A DNA stretch of 9,024 nt from Candidatus Woesearchaeota archaeon UBA153 (GCA_002503705.1 DASH01000067.1:1-9024), one strand, 5' to 3'. Positions 1-5,423 are shown, numbered from the stretch's first letter. Translations and numbers: made by a program. Notes: a model not told the origin generated them from the letters alone.

Positions 1-21
1 GCCGCGGAGCGAGACTTTCAT
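1..21 (-). CDS. Start of a divergent gene, cut by the window edge
   Basis: Seven codons are visible, reading MKVSLRG, and the gene runs off the left edge, so no function can be given. The start is supported by the promoter: the TTTAAA box at 44-49 is centred 25.5 bases upstream of this ATG on the minus strand. That is the same spacing seen before glucokinase, the HerA-like ATPase and the asparagine-synthase-like gene. The codons mostly end in G or C, as in neighbouring genes. With so few residues this could still be chance. Confidence 0.4.
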
Positions 22-43
22 CGCGGCCCGCCCCGCCTAAACC

Positions 44-49
44 TTTAAA
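44..49. promoter_or_regulatory. Shared TATA box between divergent genes
   Basis: TTTAAA is self-complementary and can be read on either strand. It lies about 27.5 bases before the infB ATG at 74 and 25.5 bases before the leftward ATG at 21. A TATA box about 26 bases before the start codon would begin transcription at or near that codon, giving leaderless mRNA in both directions. No Shine-Dalgarno-like sequence precedes either ATG, which fits. Confidence 0.55.
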
Positions 50-73
50 AACGCCCTTCTCTTCTCGACGCGC

Positions 74-1861
74 ATGGCACAGCAGGCGAAAGACTCGAAC
101 GGCGCCATCCGCAGCCCGATCGTCTCGGTGCTCGGTCATGTCGACCACGGCAAGTCGAGCATCCTGGACGCGATTAGAGGCTCGAATATCCTGGCGACCG
201 AAGCGGGCGCGATCACGCAAGCCATCGGCGCAAGCATCATCCCGCTCGCCACGATCCAGAAAAAGTGCGGCCAGCTCTTGTGCCAGTTGAAGATGGACTT
301 CACCATTCCCGGGTTGCTGTTCATCGACACGCCCGGCCACGCCGCCTTCACGACGCTCCGCAAGCGCGGCGGCAGCCTCGCCGACATCGCCATCCTCGTC
401 GTCGACCTCAATGAAGGGTTCAAGCCGCAGACGAAAGAGGCCGTCGAGATACTCCGCGCGTTCAAGACGCCGTTCATCGTCGCCGCGAACAAGCTCGACC
501 TGGTCAACGGCTACCGGCACAAGCACGACGCGCTCCTCCAAGACTTGAACGCGCAAACGCCCGAAGTCCAACAAGTCCTGGACGACAAGCTCTACCGGCT
601 CGTCGGCGTCTTCTACGAGGAGTTCGGCATGCAAGCGGAACGCTTCGACCGCGTCAGCGACTACGCGAAACAGCTCGCCATCGTCCCGTGCAGCGCCTTG
701 AAGAACCACGGCATCCCCGAGCTCTTGATGGTCATCGCCGGCCTCGCGCAGAGATACTTGGAAGGACGCTTGAACGTGAGCGTCGACGGCCCCGCGAAGG
801 GCACCGTCCTCGAGGTGAAGGAGACGACCGGGCTCGGCTCGACGATTGACGTGATAGTCTATGACGGCACGCTGCGCCGCGGCGACACGATTGTCATCGC
901 CGGCACGGACGCGCCGCTCGTCACGAAAGTACGCGCCCTCCTCGAGCCGGCGCCGTTGGCGGAGATGCGCGACAAGAAGGCGAAGTTCAAGCCCGTCGAA
1001 GCGGCAATCGCCGCGACCGGCGTCAAGATCTCGGCGCCGGGTCTCGAGGTCGTGACGCCCGGCATGCCGTTGCGCGGCGCGACGACGCCCGAAGAGATTG
1101 AAGCGGCGAAGCGCCTCGTGCAAGAACAGGTCGACGACGCCGAAATCGTCCTCTCTGACGTCGGCGTCATCATCAAGGCGGACACGCTCGGCAGCCTGGA
1201 AGCGTTGAGCAAGCTGTTGAACGATGAGGGGATTCCCGTCCGCAAGGCGACTGTCGGTCCGGTCTCGCGCAAAGACGTCGTCGACGCGGAGGCGAACCTC
1301 GACAAAGAACCGCTGACGGGCGTCATCATCGGCTTCAACATCCCTGAGTTCGCTTCGACCGACAAGGTCGCGGTCTTCACGAACCCTGTCATCTACCGAT
1401 TGATCGAGGACTACCTCGCGTGGCGGAAGGCGCAGGTCGAGAAGGCGCACCGCGCGGCCATGGACGAGCTCTCCGCGGTCTGCAAACTTGAGATCCTCCA
1501 GAGTTGCATCTTCCGCCAGTCGAACCCCGCCGTCGTCGGCGTGGAGGTCCTGCAAGGGGTCCTGAAGCAAGGGACTCGCTTGATGAAGCTTGACGGGACG
1601 CGCGTCGCCGTCGTCAAGGAACTCCAGCAGGAGAGCAAGAGCCTGTCGCGCGCCGAGAAAGGGTTCCAAGTCGCCATCTCCCTGCCCGGCGTGACGTGCG
1701 GCAGGCAGATTAACGAGCACGACCTCCTGCTGACCGAGCTCGACGAGGGAGAATTCAGGAAGTACAAGGAGTACAAGGACTTGCTCAACGCCGACCAGAA
1801 AGCGTTGTTGAAAGAAATTTCGGACATCAAGCGGAAAGAAAATCCTGTATGGGGAGTCTAG
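74..1861 (+). CDS. infB: Archaeal translation initiation factor aIF5B (IF-2 family)
   Basis: This is the ribosome-dependent GTPase that promotes subunit joining and initiator tRNA placement in the cytoplasm. The 595 residues match the usual archaeal length, without the long N-terminal extension of bacterial IF2 or eukaryotic eIF5B. Visible G-domain motifs are the P-loop GHVDHGKS (21-28), switch I Thr48, DTPGH (85-89), NKLD (139-142) and SAL (207-209). The DTPGH histidine needed for GTP hydrolysis is kept. Domain II begins near residue 235 (KGTVLEVKETTGLG), and the protein ends RKENPVWGV, close to the usual aIF5B end. Switch I reads GAITQAIGA, where the family usually has GGITQHIGA. The start is set by the TATA box at 44-49 and predicts a leaderless mRNA. 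The next gene begins 13 bases after the stop, with its ribosome binding site touching this stop codon. Confidence 0.97.
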   Translation: MAQQAKDSNGAIRSPIVSVLGHVDHGKSSILDAIRGSNILATEAGAITQAIGASIIPLATIQKKCGQLLCQLKMDFTIPGLLFIDTPGHAAFTTLRKRGGSLADIAILVVDLNEGFKPQTKEAVEILRAFKTPFIVAANKLDLVNGYRHKHDALLQDLNAQTPEVQQVLDDKLYRLVGVFYEEFGMQAERFDRVSDYAKQLAIVPCSALKNHGIPELLMVIAGLAQRYLEGRLNVSVDGPAKGTVLEVKETTGLGSTIDVIVYDGTLRRGDTIVIAGTDAPLVTKVRALLEPAPLAEMRDKKAKFKPVEAAIAATGVKISAPGLEVVTPGMPLRGATTPEEIEAAKRLVQEQVDDAEIVLSDVGVIIKADTLGSLEALSKLLNDEGIPVRKATVGPVSRKDVVDAEANLDKEPLTGVIIGFNIPEFASTDKVAVFTNPVIYRLIEDYLAWRKAQVEKAHRAAMDELSAVCKLEILQSCIFRQSNPAVVGVEVLQGVLKQGTRLMKLDGTRVAVVKELQQESKSLSRAEKGFQVAISLPGVTCGRQINEHDLLLTELDEGEFRKYKEYKDLLNADQKALLKEISDIKRKENPVWGV

Positions 1862-1866
1862 AGGTG
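1861..1866 (+). promoter_or_regulatory. Shine-Dalgarno site for the small membrane protein
   Basis: GAGGTG matches the complement of the conserved archaeal 16S rRNA 3' end and lies 8 bases before the ATG at 1875. Its first G is the last base of the infB TAG stop. A strong site here, and none before infB, supports translation of the small gene as the second gene of an infB operon. Confidence 0.7.
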
Positions 1867-1874
1867 TTTGTTAC

Positions 1875-2084
1875 ATGGCGAGAAAAATCACTGCCGTGCA
1901 GGTTATTTGGAGTTTAATTGGCATGTTGGTCTTGATGTACGTCCTCAATCTTTTCTTCACAGCATTATTCAGGGCAGCTAATGCCCCGCAAGAACTGGCT
2001 AGTCTCATCGCTATTGTTCTTCCTGGTGTCGGAGAGATATTTAGTGTTATCCTACCATTTCTGAAACAGGAGAAACTTATTTGA
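1875..2084 (+). CDS. Small two-helix membrane protein, unrecognised
   Basis: This is a 69-residue protein of unrecognised family. Two hydrophobic stretches are visible, at about residues 8-33 (VIWSLIGMLVLMYVLNLFF region) and 42-62 (ASLIAIVLPGVGEIFSVILPF region), separated by a short polar link and flanked by Lys/Arg at both ends. A two-pass membrane hairpin is the simplest reading. No signal peptidase site or catalytic motif is visible. Translation is supported by GAGGTG 8 bases upstream, and the 13-base gap implies co-transcription with infB. Base composition and codons are clearly more AT-rich than infB, so the gene may be newer or under different selection. Any functional link to aIF5B is unproven. 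Confidence 0.7.
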   Translation: MARKITAVQVIWSLIGMLVLMYVLNLFFTALFRAANAPQELASLIAIVLPGVGEIFSVILPFLKQEKLI

Positions 2085-2132
2085 TATCTTTAGGATATTG
2101 GTTCTGTTCGGTTTCTCAGTGCAAAACTTTAA

Positions 2133-2138
2133 ATATAA
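2133..2138 (+). promoter_or_regulatory. TATA box of the toxin-antitoxin operon
   Basis: ATATAA lies within the AT-rich run 2128-2139 and is centred 25.5 bases before the ATG at 2161, predicting a leaderless antitoxin mRNA. The register within the run is my choice; TTTAAA at 2128-2133 would be 30.5 bases away. The T5 tract at 2149-2153 lies between box and start and could also end transcription from the infB unit. Confidence 0.55.
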
Positions 2139-2160
2139 GTCCGTCTTATTTTTCCTTAGT

Positions 2161-2415
2161 ATGGTGAATGCGCTGGTGTCGTTGAGCGAGAACGCGAACC
2201 GCGTCCTGAATGTCGTCAAGGCGAAGTACTGCCTGAAGGACAAGGGCGAGGCAATCGAGTACGTCATCGGGAAGTACATCGAAGAGCTCGACGACCCCGA
2301 ACTCAAGCCCGAATTCGTCCGGAAGATCCTCGCCGCGGAAAAGGGAAAGTTTATTAGAGTCGACGACTTCGCCGGACGCTACGGGTTGAAGGATGTACGA
2401 CCTCGAAATCGCTGA
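2161..2415 (+). CDS. DUF2683-type antitoxin of a RelE module
   Basis: This 84-residue protein would bind and neutralise the toxin encoded by the next gene and probably repress the operon, as is usual for such pairs. The N-terminal half (MVNALVSLSENANRVLNVVK) resembles the ribbon-helix-helix-like start of archaeal DUF2683 proteins. It continues as helix to about residue 42, then an acidic EELDDPEL segment. The C-terminal third (about 47-84) is charged and would be the toxin-wrapping tail. An upstream in-frame start at 2098 is rejected because it lies before the TATA box and would add an unrelated hydrophobic lead. The gene overlaps the toxin by 23 bases. The DUF2683 call comes from recognition of the sequence, not a search. 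Confidence 0.8.
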   Translation: MVNALVSLSENANRVLNVVKAKYCLKDKGEAIEYVIGKYIEELDDPELKPEFVRKILAAEKGKFIRVDDFAGRYGLKDVRPRNR

Positions 2416-2656
2416 TGTCGTCGACAAGCGGTTTACGAAGCTCGCCAAAAAGAATCCGGAAGTTTTACGGAAAATTCGGAGTAAAGTCGACGAGGTTCTC
2501 GCGAACCCGCGCCACTTCAAACCGCTCCGGAAACCTTTGCAGAATCGTCGTCGGGTCCATATCGCGGGTTGCTTTGTCCTCATCTTCACAATCGATGAAG
2601 AACGCGGGGTCGTCAAGCTACTGACGTTCGGCCATCATGACGACGCGTACCGGTGA
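2393..2656 (+). CDS. RelE/ParE-superfamily toxin
   Basis: This is an 87-residue toxin of the RelE fold. Relatives cut mRNA in the ribosomal A site or, in the ParE branch, poison gyrase; the archaeal RelE branch is the likelier fit. The family pattern is clear: two N-terminal helices (about 8-38), then LRKPLQNRRRVHIAGCFVLIF (45-65) with the basic strand, and the closing LLTFGHHDDAYR (76-87) with the His and Tyr typical of active RelE-type proteins. It appears intact. The start lies inside the antitoxin gene, which favours coupled translation, and no strong Shine-Dalgarno site is seen. The stop codon forms part of the ribosome binding site of the next gene. Confidence 0.88.
   Translation: MYDLEIADVVDKRFTKLAKKNPEVLRKIRSKVDEVLANPRHFKPLRKPLQNRRRVHIAGCFVLIFTIDEERGVVKLLTFGHHDDAYR
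2652..2656 (+). promoter_or_regulatory. Shine-Dalgarno site overlapping the toxin stop codon
   Basis: GGTGA contains the TGA stop of the toxin and lies 6 bases before the ATG at 2663. It fixes the start of the PUA-like gene and shows that this gene is translated from the toxin-antitoxin mRNA. Confidence 0.65.
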
Positions 2657-2662
2657 AATGCC

Positions 2663-3148
2663 ATGTTCACGTTCAAATTGTTGAACAGCAAGGAGCGCAA
2701 GCGCGTCCTCGAGCAGCTGGAAGCGCAGTTCGGCCTCGACCCGAGCTTCTTGAAGAAGTACGCGTTCCTCCTCCAGGAGACGAAGCAACGCCTCTATCTC
2801 GCGAATGCGAACATCGTCGAGGAAGACCTCGAATCGTTGCGTCCCGACGCGCTCGGTCTCTATTTCGGCACGCTCATCCCGAACAACGAGATTCGTCTGA
2901 CGATTGAAGGCGGCCAGCTCCTCGGCCCGTTCGCGACGAAGAACGTGCTCGAGCTTGACGACGAGCAATTCCGCCACTGGATCCGCGGCAACGCGCTCGA
3001 CCTCGCGACGGAACAGCGCGGCTTCCTCCTCCTCAAGCACAACAACGACTACTGCGGCTGCGGCAAGCCGGTCCTCGACGAGAAACACGGAACGGTTTCC
3101 TTGCACAACTACATCCCGAAGACGAGATATGTCAGGAGCGACGATTAG
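2663..3148 (+). CDS. Stand-alone PUA-like RNA-binding protein (RsmF C-terminal / NIP7-like)
   Basis: This 161-residue protein resembles the PUA-like RNA-binding domain at the C-terminus of RsmF-type rRNA m5C methyltransferases. The N-terminal part (1-60) is a helical pre-domain. Residues 64-161 carry the diagnostic run: LGLYFGTL (64-71), LLGP (86-89), ELDDEQFRHWIRGNALDL (97-114, the usual acidic/aromatic helix then WIRG), GFLLLKH (120-126) and CGCGKP (131-136), ending LHNYIPKTRYVR (147-158). No methyltransferase domain or catalytic cysteine motif is present, so it may act as an RNA-binding partner in rRNA or tRNA modification. It starts six bases after the toxin stop. Why a probable housekeeping factor shares an operon with a toxin is unclear; it may be read-through of a nearby insertion. 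C131/C133 could be a paired motif but no other metal site is seen. Confidence 0.72.
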   Translation: MFTFKLLNSKERKRVLEQLEAQFGLDPSFLKKYAFLLQETKQRLYLANANIVEEDLESLRPDALGLYFGTLIPNNEIRLTIEGGQLLGPFATKNVLELDDEQFRHWIRGNALDLATEQRGFLLLKHNNDYCGCGKPVLDEKHGTVSLHNYIPKTRYVRSDD

Positions 3149-3167
3149 TTCTTCTCATCGTGATTGG

Positions 3168-3296
3168 CCGCCGCGAGGCGGGTACGTCGCTGGCGTGGCA
3201 AAAATTCATAGTTGTAGTTCTTCATAGTACGGACGTACTCTCGAGAACTTGGACGAGAAAATCCGGGCCGCGCCAGCATATTCGGGCAATGCCCGA
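3168..3296 (+). ncRNA. Candidate structured RNA in a convergent spacer
   Basis: The spacer 3149-3309 between two converging genes holds no convincing ORF but is rich in paired arms. From 5' to 3' these are: a 5-bp hairpin with a GCGA (GNRA) tetraloop at 3168-3181; an 11-bp outer helix, 3189-3199 with 3267-3277 (one U.G pair); inside it an inner hairpin at 3216-3249 with two 6-bp helices separated by a 4x4 internal loop; and a 6-bp hairpin at 3282-3296 (TCGGGC-AAT-GCCCGA). On the minus strand the U.G pair would become A.C, so a plus-strand RNA is favoured. No clear TATA box precedes it, so it could be the 3' end of the preceding mRNA. No known RNA family is recognised. Confidence 0.35.
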
Positions 3297-3309
3297 CTTT
3301 CATTGATGA

Positions 3310-3777
3310 CTAGAACTCTTTCGTCCACCGCTTGTCGCCGACGTGGTGGAGGCTCTTGACGACCTTGCCGCCCGTCGCGGCGAGCAGCTCTTTCGTGTCG
3401 AACAGCGCTTCGCCGACCGCGAGCGCCTTGCCGTGCGTCGCCTCGACGACGGCGACGATGTCGCCCTTCGCGATGCCCTCGTCAGCGCTGACGACGCCGG
3501 GGCGCATCACGTCCGCGCCGTTCACGACGAACTTCACCGCGCCCGCGTCGACCGTGACGCGCGGCAATAGTTTCGCAGTACCAAGAACCGCTTTCAGGTG
3601 CGGGATGAGCTTTCCTTTCTCTTCGAAGAGCCATGGCGCGCCGTTCACGAGGTAGAACGTCCCGTCAGCGTCGTCGAGGATCTCGACCGCGTCCTTCTTC
3701 TCAACGACGAGCGAGAAGACCGCAATTTTTTCGTTCAACTCTTTCAGGTCGCTCTTGCTCAATCGCCGTCGCGCCAT
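3310..3777 (-). CDS. Archaeal pre-PUA/PUA RNA-binding protein (DUF1947, MCT-1/Tma20-like)
   Basis: This protein of 155 residues counted from the ATG has an N-terminal pre-PUA domain of DUF1947 type (about 1-70, opening with LSKSDLKELNEKI). It is followed by a C-terminal PUA domain (about 72-150: LPRVTVDAGAVKFVVNGADV, MRPGV, IAKGDIVAVVEATHGKALAVGEA, then the closing VGDKRW). Length and order match the archaeal relatives of eukaryotic MCT-1/Tma20, which act with DENR in translation initiation and recycling; the archaeal role is less clear. ATG at 3777 is preferred over GTG at 3780 because GTGA at 3784-3787 is then 6 bases upstream. An in-frame TGA at 3784-3786 excludes longer starts. No TATA box sits 25 bases upstream, so the mRNA probably has a leader starting near 3872 or continues from glucokinase. 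Confidence 0.88.
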   Translation of the reverse strand: MARRRLSKSDLKELNEKIAVFSLVVEKKDAVEILDDADGTFYLVNGAPWLFEEKGKLIPHLKAVLGTAKLLPRVTVDAGAVKFVVNGADVMRPGVVSADEGIAKGDIVAVVEATHGKALAVGEALFDTKELLAATGGKVVKSLHHVGDKRWTKEF

Positions 3778-3869
3778 CACGTCTCACTTCCGGGCAAGAA
3801 CGTTCGCCGAGCGCGGCTCGGTTCGTACTGGCGCGGCCAGGGTCTTCTCGTTCTCGTGCGTTGTTTCAT
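3777..3869 (-). CDS. Possible 30-residue leader peptide overlapping the PUA gene start
   Basis: A strong Shine-Dalgarno sequence (GAGGTG, 3876-3881) lies 6 bases before an ATG at 3869. The frame ends in a TGA that overlaps the PUA-gene ATG as TGATG, the classic arrangement for coupled translation. The peptide is arginine-rich (MKQRTRTRRPWPRQYEPSR...) with no recognised motif. The alternative frame from ATG 3885 to TGA 3784 has codons more like real genes here but no good ribosome binding site. The ORF may therefore be a regulatory leader, or simply structured leader RNA that is not translated. Confidence 0.22.
   Translation of the reverse strand: MKQRTRTRRPWPRQYEPSRARRTFLPGSET
3807..3840 (-). 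promoter_or_regulatory. Two tandem hairpins in the leader of the PUA gene
   Basis: Read on the minus strand, CTGGC-CGC-GCCAG (3840-3828) is followed after 6 bases by CCGAGC-CGC-GCTCGG (3821-3807). Both stems are perfect and share the same CGC triloop. They lie about 30-60 bases before the PUA-gene start, so they could be a binding site for regulation of translation, possibly by the PUA protein itself. That role is inference. A weak AT-rich box (3896-3902) would place the RNA start near 3872, just upstream of the hairpins. Confidence 0.4.
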
Positions 3870-3902
3870 GCAGTCCACCTCTCATGACGACCAGGAAATT
3901 TT

Positions 3903-3916
3903 GTCGCGCCAGCGAC
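3903..3916 (-). terminator. Short hairpin just after the glucokinase stop
   Basis: GTCGC-TGGC-GCGAC on the minus strand begins at the last base of the glucokinase TAG stop. It is not followed by a U-rich run, so it may protect the 3' end rather than end transcription. Archaeal termination does not usually need a hairpin. Confidence 0.25.
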
Positions 3917-4947
3917 TACTCGCGTTCGCGAGCGTGCACCAACGCCGCCGCGCCGCCGACGATCGCGGCGTGCTCATCCGTGAGGAGCTGCAGCGGGACC
4001 TTCTCGAGAAGCCTCGCGAACCGAGGGTTCGGGTAGCGGGAGAACGCGTCGACGAACCTCTTCCCCACGACCTCTTTGTTCTTGATGACGACGCCGCCGC
4101 CGAGCGTGACGCCGTTCCACGCGCACGCCTGCAGCGTCATGTTGCGCGCCGCGCGGCCGAGCACGTCGAGGAAAAGTTCGATGGTCATCGCGCTGCACCG
4201 GTTCGTCGTGCGCGTCTTGAAGATTTCCGCGGCGGTGAGCGTCGGCGGGAACTCCGGACGCTTGCACTTCGTCAACCGGAGATGGTTGTAGATGCGTTCG
4301 ACTCCTTTCCCGGAAAGAATGTCTTCGTACGAGATGAAGCTATTCCTGCGTTCCGTCTCCGTGATGAAGGCGGCGAGCCCGAAGTCTTCCACTGTCTCGA
4401 GCGGGAACGGCGTGTGCGCTCCTTCCGACGCGACCGGCCGCCACACTCCCGTAGGGTCCTGCACCAGGATTGAGATGCCGAGCCCGGTGCCGGGGCCGAT
4501 GAGGAGCCGCGAACCTGGCGCGGGCACCCCTCTCCTGATGACTTTGAGCTTCTTCGGCTCGAGCGCGTCGACGCTCCACGCCAACGCCTCGAAATCGTTC
4601 AGGAGGAGGACGCGCTCGAACCGCGTCTTTGACAGGAGCGTCTCTTCGTCGAGCGTGAGCGGCGCGTTCGTCAGCTCGACGCGGTGACGTCCGCCCTTAA
4701 CCGAAATCGGCCCCGCGCACGCGATTGCCGCTTTCGACGGCCGCACGCCGTACTTCTTCTTCGCCGCGTTCGCCGCGTCGACCAGCGCCGTCGCGAACGA
4801 CGACGCGGTCACGGTCTTCGTCAGGATCTCTTTCGACTCGAGGAGCCGCAAGCGCCCGTTCTCGAGCGCGACGAGGCCGATGCGCGTCCGCGTCCCGCCG
4901 ATGTCCACGCCGAGGAAAAGCTCTTTGGTTTGTAAAGATGCTTTCAT
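3916..4947 (-). CDS. glk: Glucokinase, bacterial Glk type (PF02685 family)
   Basis: This protein phosphorylates glucose to glucose 6-phosphate with ATP in the cytoplasm. The 343 residues fit the Glk family of the ASKHA fold. Motifs are phosphate-1 DIGGTRT (15-21), LLNDFEA (115-121) with the likely catalytic base Asp118, GPGTGLG (151-157), SEGAHTPF (174-181) with the sugar-contacting Glu and His, SYEDILSGKG (206-215), and TLGGGVV (281-287) near the adenosine site. It lacks the CxCGxxGC zinc motif of ROK sugar kinases. The start at 4947 is chosen because a TTTAAA box is centred 25.5 bases upstream; the frame stays open to 5085, but that extension is low-complexity Arg/Ser/Thr and runs through the promoter into the next gene. 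Archaea more often use ADP-dependent or ROK glucokinases, so this may be an acquired gene. Codon use is native-like. Confidence 0.88.
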   Translation of the reverse strand: MKASLQTKELFLGVDIGGTRTRIGLVALENGRLRLLESKEILTKTVTASSFATALVDAANAAKKKYGVRPSKAAIACAGPISVKGGRHRVELTNAPLTLDEETLLSKTRFERVLLLNDFEALAWSVDALEPKKLKVIRRGVPAPGSRLLIGPGTGLGISILVQDPTGVWRPVASEGAHTPFPLETVEDFGLAAFITETERRNSFISYEDILSGKGVERIYNHLRLTKCKRPEFPPTLTAAEIFKTRTTNRCSAMTIELFLDVLGRAARNMTLQACAWNGVTLGGGVVIKNKEVVGKRFVDAFSRYPNPRFARLLEKVPLQLLTDEHAAIVGGAAALVHARERE

Positions 4948-4969
4948 GCACGCTTCTGGAGAAGGAGAG

Positions 4970-4975
4970 TTTAAA
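4970..4975 (-). promoter_or_regulatory. TATA box of glucokinase, overlapping a T-tract
   Basis: On the minus strand the sequence CTTTTTAAAC (4978-4969) contains TTTAAA centred 25.5 bases before the glucokinase ATG, predicting a leaderless mRNA. The T5 run (4977-4973) lies 23 bases past the stop of the upstream 99-residue gene, so the same bases could end its transcript. Confidence 0.6.
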
Positions 4976-4999
4976 AAGATTTTATTTTGGGGCCGGAAC

Positions 5000-5299
5000 T
5001 CAGATGATGTCCTCGATGGGCGGCTTGTTCTTCGGCTTGTGCGGCCCCTGCCCCTTCGCGTCGTGATGGCTCTGCGCCTCGACAAGCTTCTTCGCTTCTC
5101 CCTCGAGGTCGACGCCGAGGTCTTTCAAGGCCGTCACGTGCATCTGCAACAACTGGTCGACGATCTGCAATATCCGGCCGAGCTCTTGCCGTTCTTTGCT
5201 CAGCACCGCGATGCTCCCCTTGTGGAAGCCGACCTGCTCCTCGATGCCCATGCCCGAGGCCTTCTTCGCCTTGCCTTCATCCTTCTTCTTTACAGCCAT
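5000..5299 (-). CDS. Small helical protein, unrecognised
   Basis: This 99-residue protein has a lysine-rich N-terminus (MAVKKKDEGKAKKASG), a central amphipathic helical region (about 20-73) with heptad-like hydrophobics around ELGRILQIVDQLLQMHV, and a polar, proline-rich tail ending PPIEDII. No membrane segment, cysteine pair or catalytic motif is visible. A helical adaptor or nucleic-acid-associated protein is possible, but I do not recognise a family. The ATG at 5299 is preferred over 5308 or GTG 5311 because GGTGAT (5307-5312) lies 7 bases upstream and overlaps those earlier starts. A TTTAAA box at 5418-5423 would start the mRNA near 5395, giving a leader of about 96 bases that carries the 21-bp repeats. 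It is transcribed divergently from the HerA-like gene. Confidence 0.72.
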   Translation of the reverse strand: MAVKKKDEGKAKKASGMGIEEQVGFHKGSIAVLSKERQELGRILQIVDQLLQMHVTALKDLGVDLEGEAKKLVEAQSHHDAKGQGPHKPKNKPPIEDII

Positions 5300-5306
5300 G
5301 TTCTGC

Positions 5307-5312
5307 ATCACC
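5307..5312 (-). promoter_or_regulatory. Shine-Dalgarno site that decides the start of the 99-residue protein
   Basis: GGTGAT on the minus strand matches the archaeal anti-Shine-Dalgarno sequence and is 7 bases from ATG 5299. The ATG at 5308 is inside the site and GTG 5311 overlaps it, so both are poor starts. Confidence 0.6.
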
Positions 5313-5321
5313 TTGCGAATG

Positions 5322-5402
5322 TTCTTCCTGCGGAGACTGTTCTCTCTGCGGGGCCTTGTGTTCTCTCCGCAGGACCTTATTTTCTCTCCGCGGAGCCTTC
5401 GC
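5322..5402. repeat. Four imperfect 21-bp tandem repeats in the divergent spacer
   Basis: On the plus strand the units are 5322-5339 (18 bp, one triplet short), 5340-5360, 5361-5381 and 5382-5402. Each begins TTCTC or TTCTT, then CTGCGG or CCGCRG, then ACTT/CCTT-like bases. The core of the last unit is the perfect palindrome CTCCGCGGAG (5386-5395). CCTGCGGAG (5327-5335) is also the exact reverse complement of CTCCGCAGG (5365-5373), so the transcript could pair across units. The array lies in the predicted leader of the 99-residue gene and upstream of the HerA-like promoter. Binding sites for a regulator or a structured leader are both possible. Confidence 0.75.
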
Positions 5403-5417
5403 AGTGCGCGGAGTGTT

Positions 5418-5423
5418 TTTAAA
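5418..5423 (-). promoter_or_regulatory. Probable TATA box for the 99-residue gene
   Basis: TTTAAA within TTTTTAAAG has no start codon 25 bases away on either strand. Read leftward it predicts an RNA start near 5395, at the edge of the tandem repeats, and a leader that ends in a good Shine-Dalgarno site. Confidence 0.45.

Noticed and set aside
859..1392. 177-residue minus-strand frame inside infB
   Set aside because: It is Ser/Thr/Ala/Arg-rich shadow sequence opposite well-conserved aIF5B domains.
2098..2160. Upstream start for the antitoxin
   Set aside because: The extension precedes the TATA box and adds a hydrophobic segment not expected in a DUF2683 protein.
3189..3280. H/ACA guide RNA
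   Set aside because: The outer helix is followed by ATA, but the distance from inner stem to box is too long and no kink-turn is visible, so only a generic structured RNA is proposed.
3301..3315. C/D box small RNA starting at TTGATGA
   Set aside because: The box C match lacks the leading purine, and no paired box D with C'/D' motifs lies at a suitable distance.
3598..4473. 291-residue plus-strand frame across the PUA and glucokinase genes
   Set aside because: It is antisense to two recognised genes and the spacer between them, with Arg/Glu/Val-rich shadow composition and no motif.
4948..5085. 46-residue N-terminal extension of glucokinase
   Set aside because: It runs through the promoter and into the 3' part of the upstream gene in another frame, and is Arg/Ser/Thr-rich with no family similarity.
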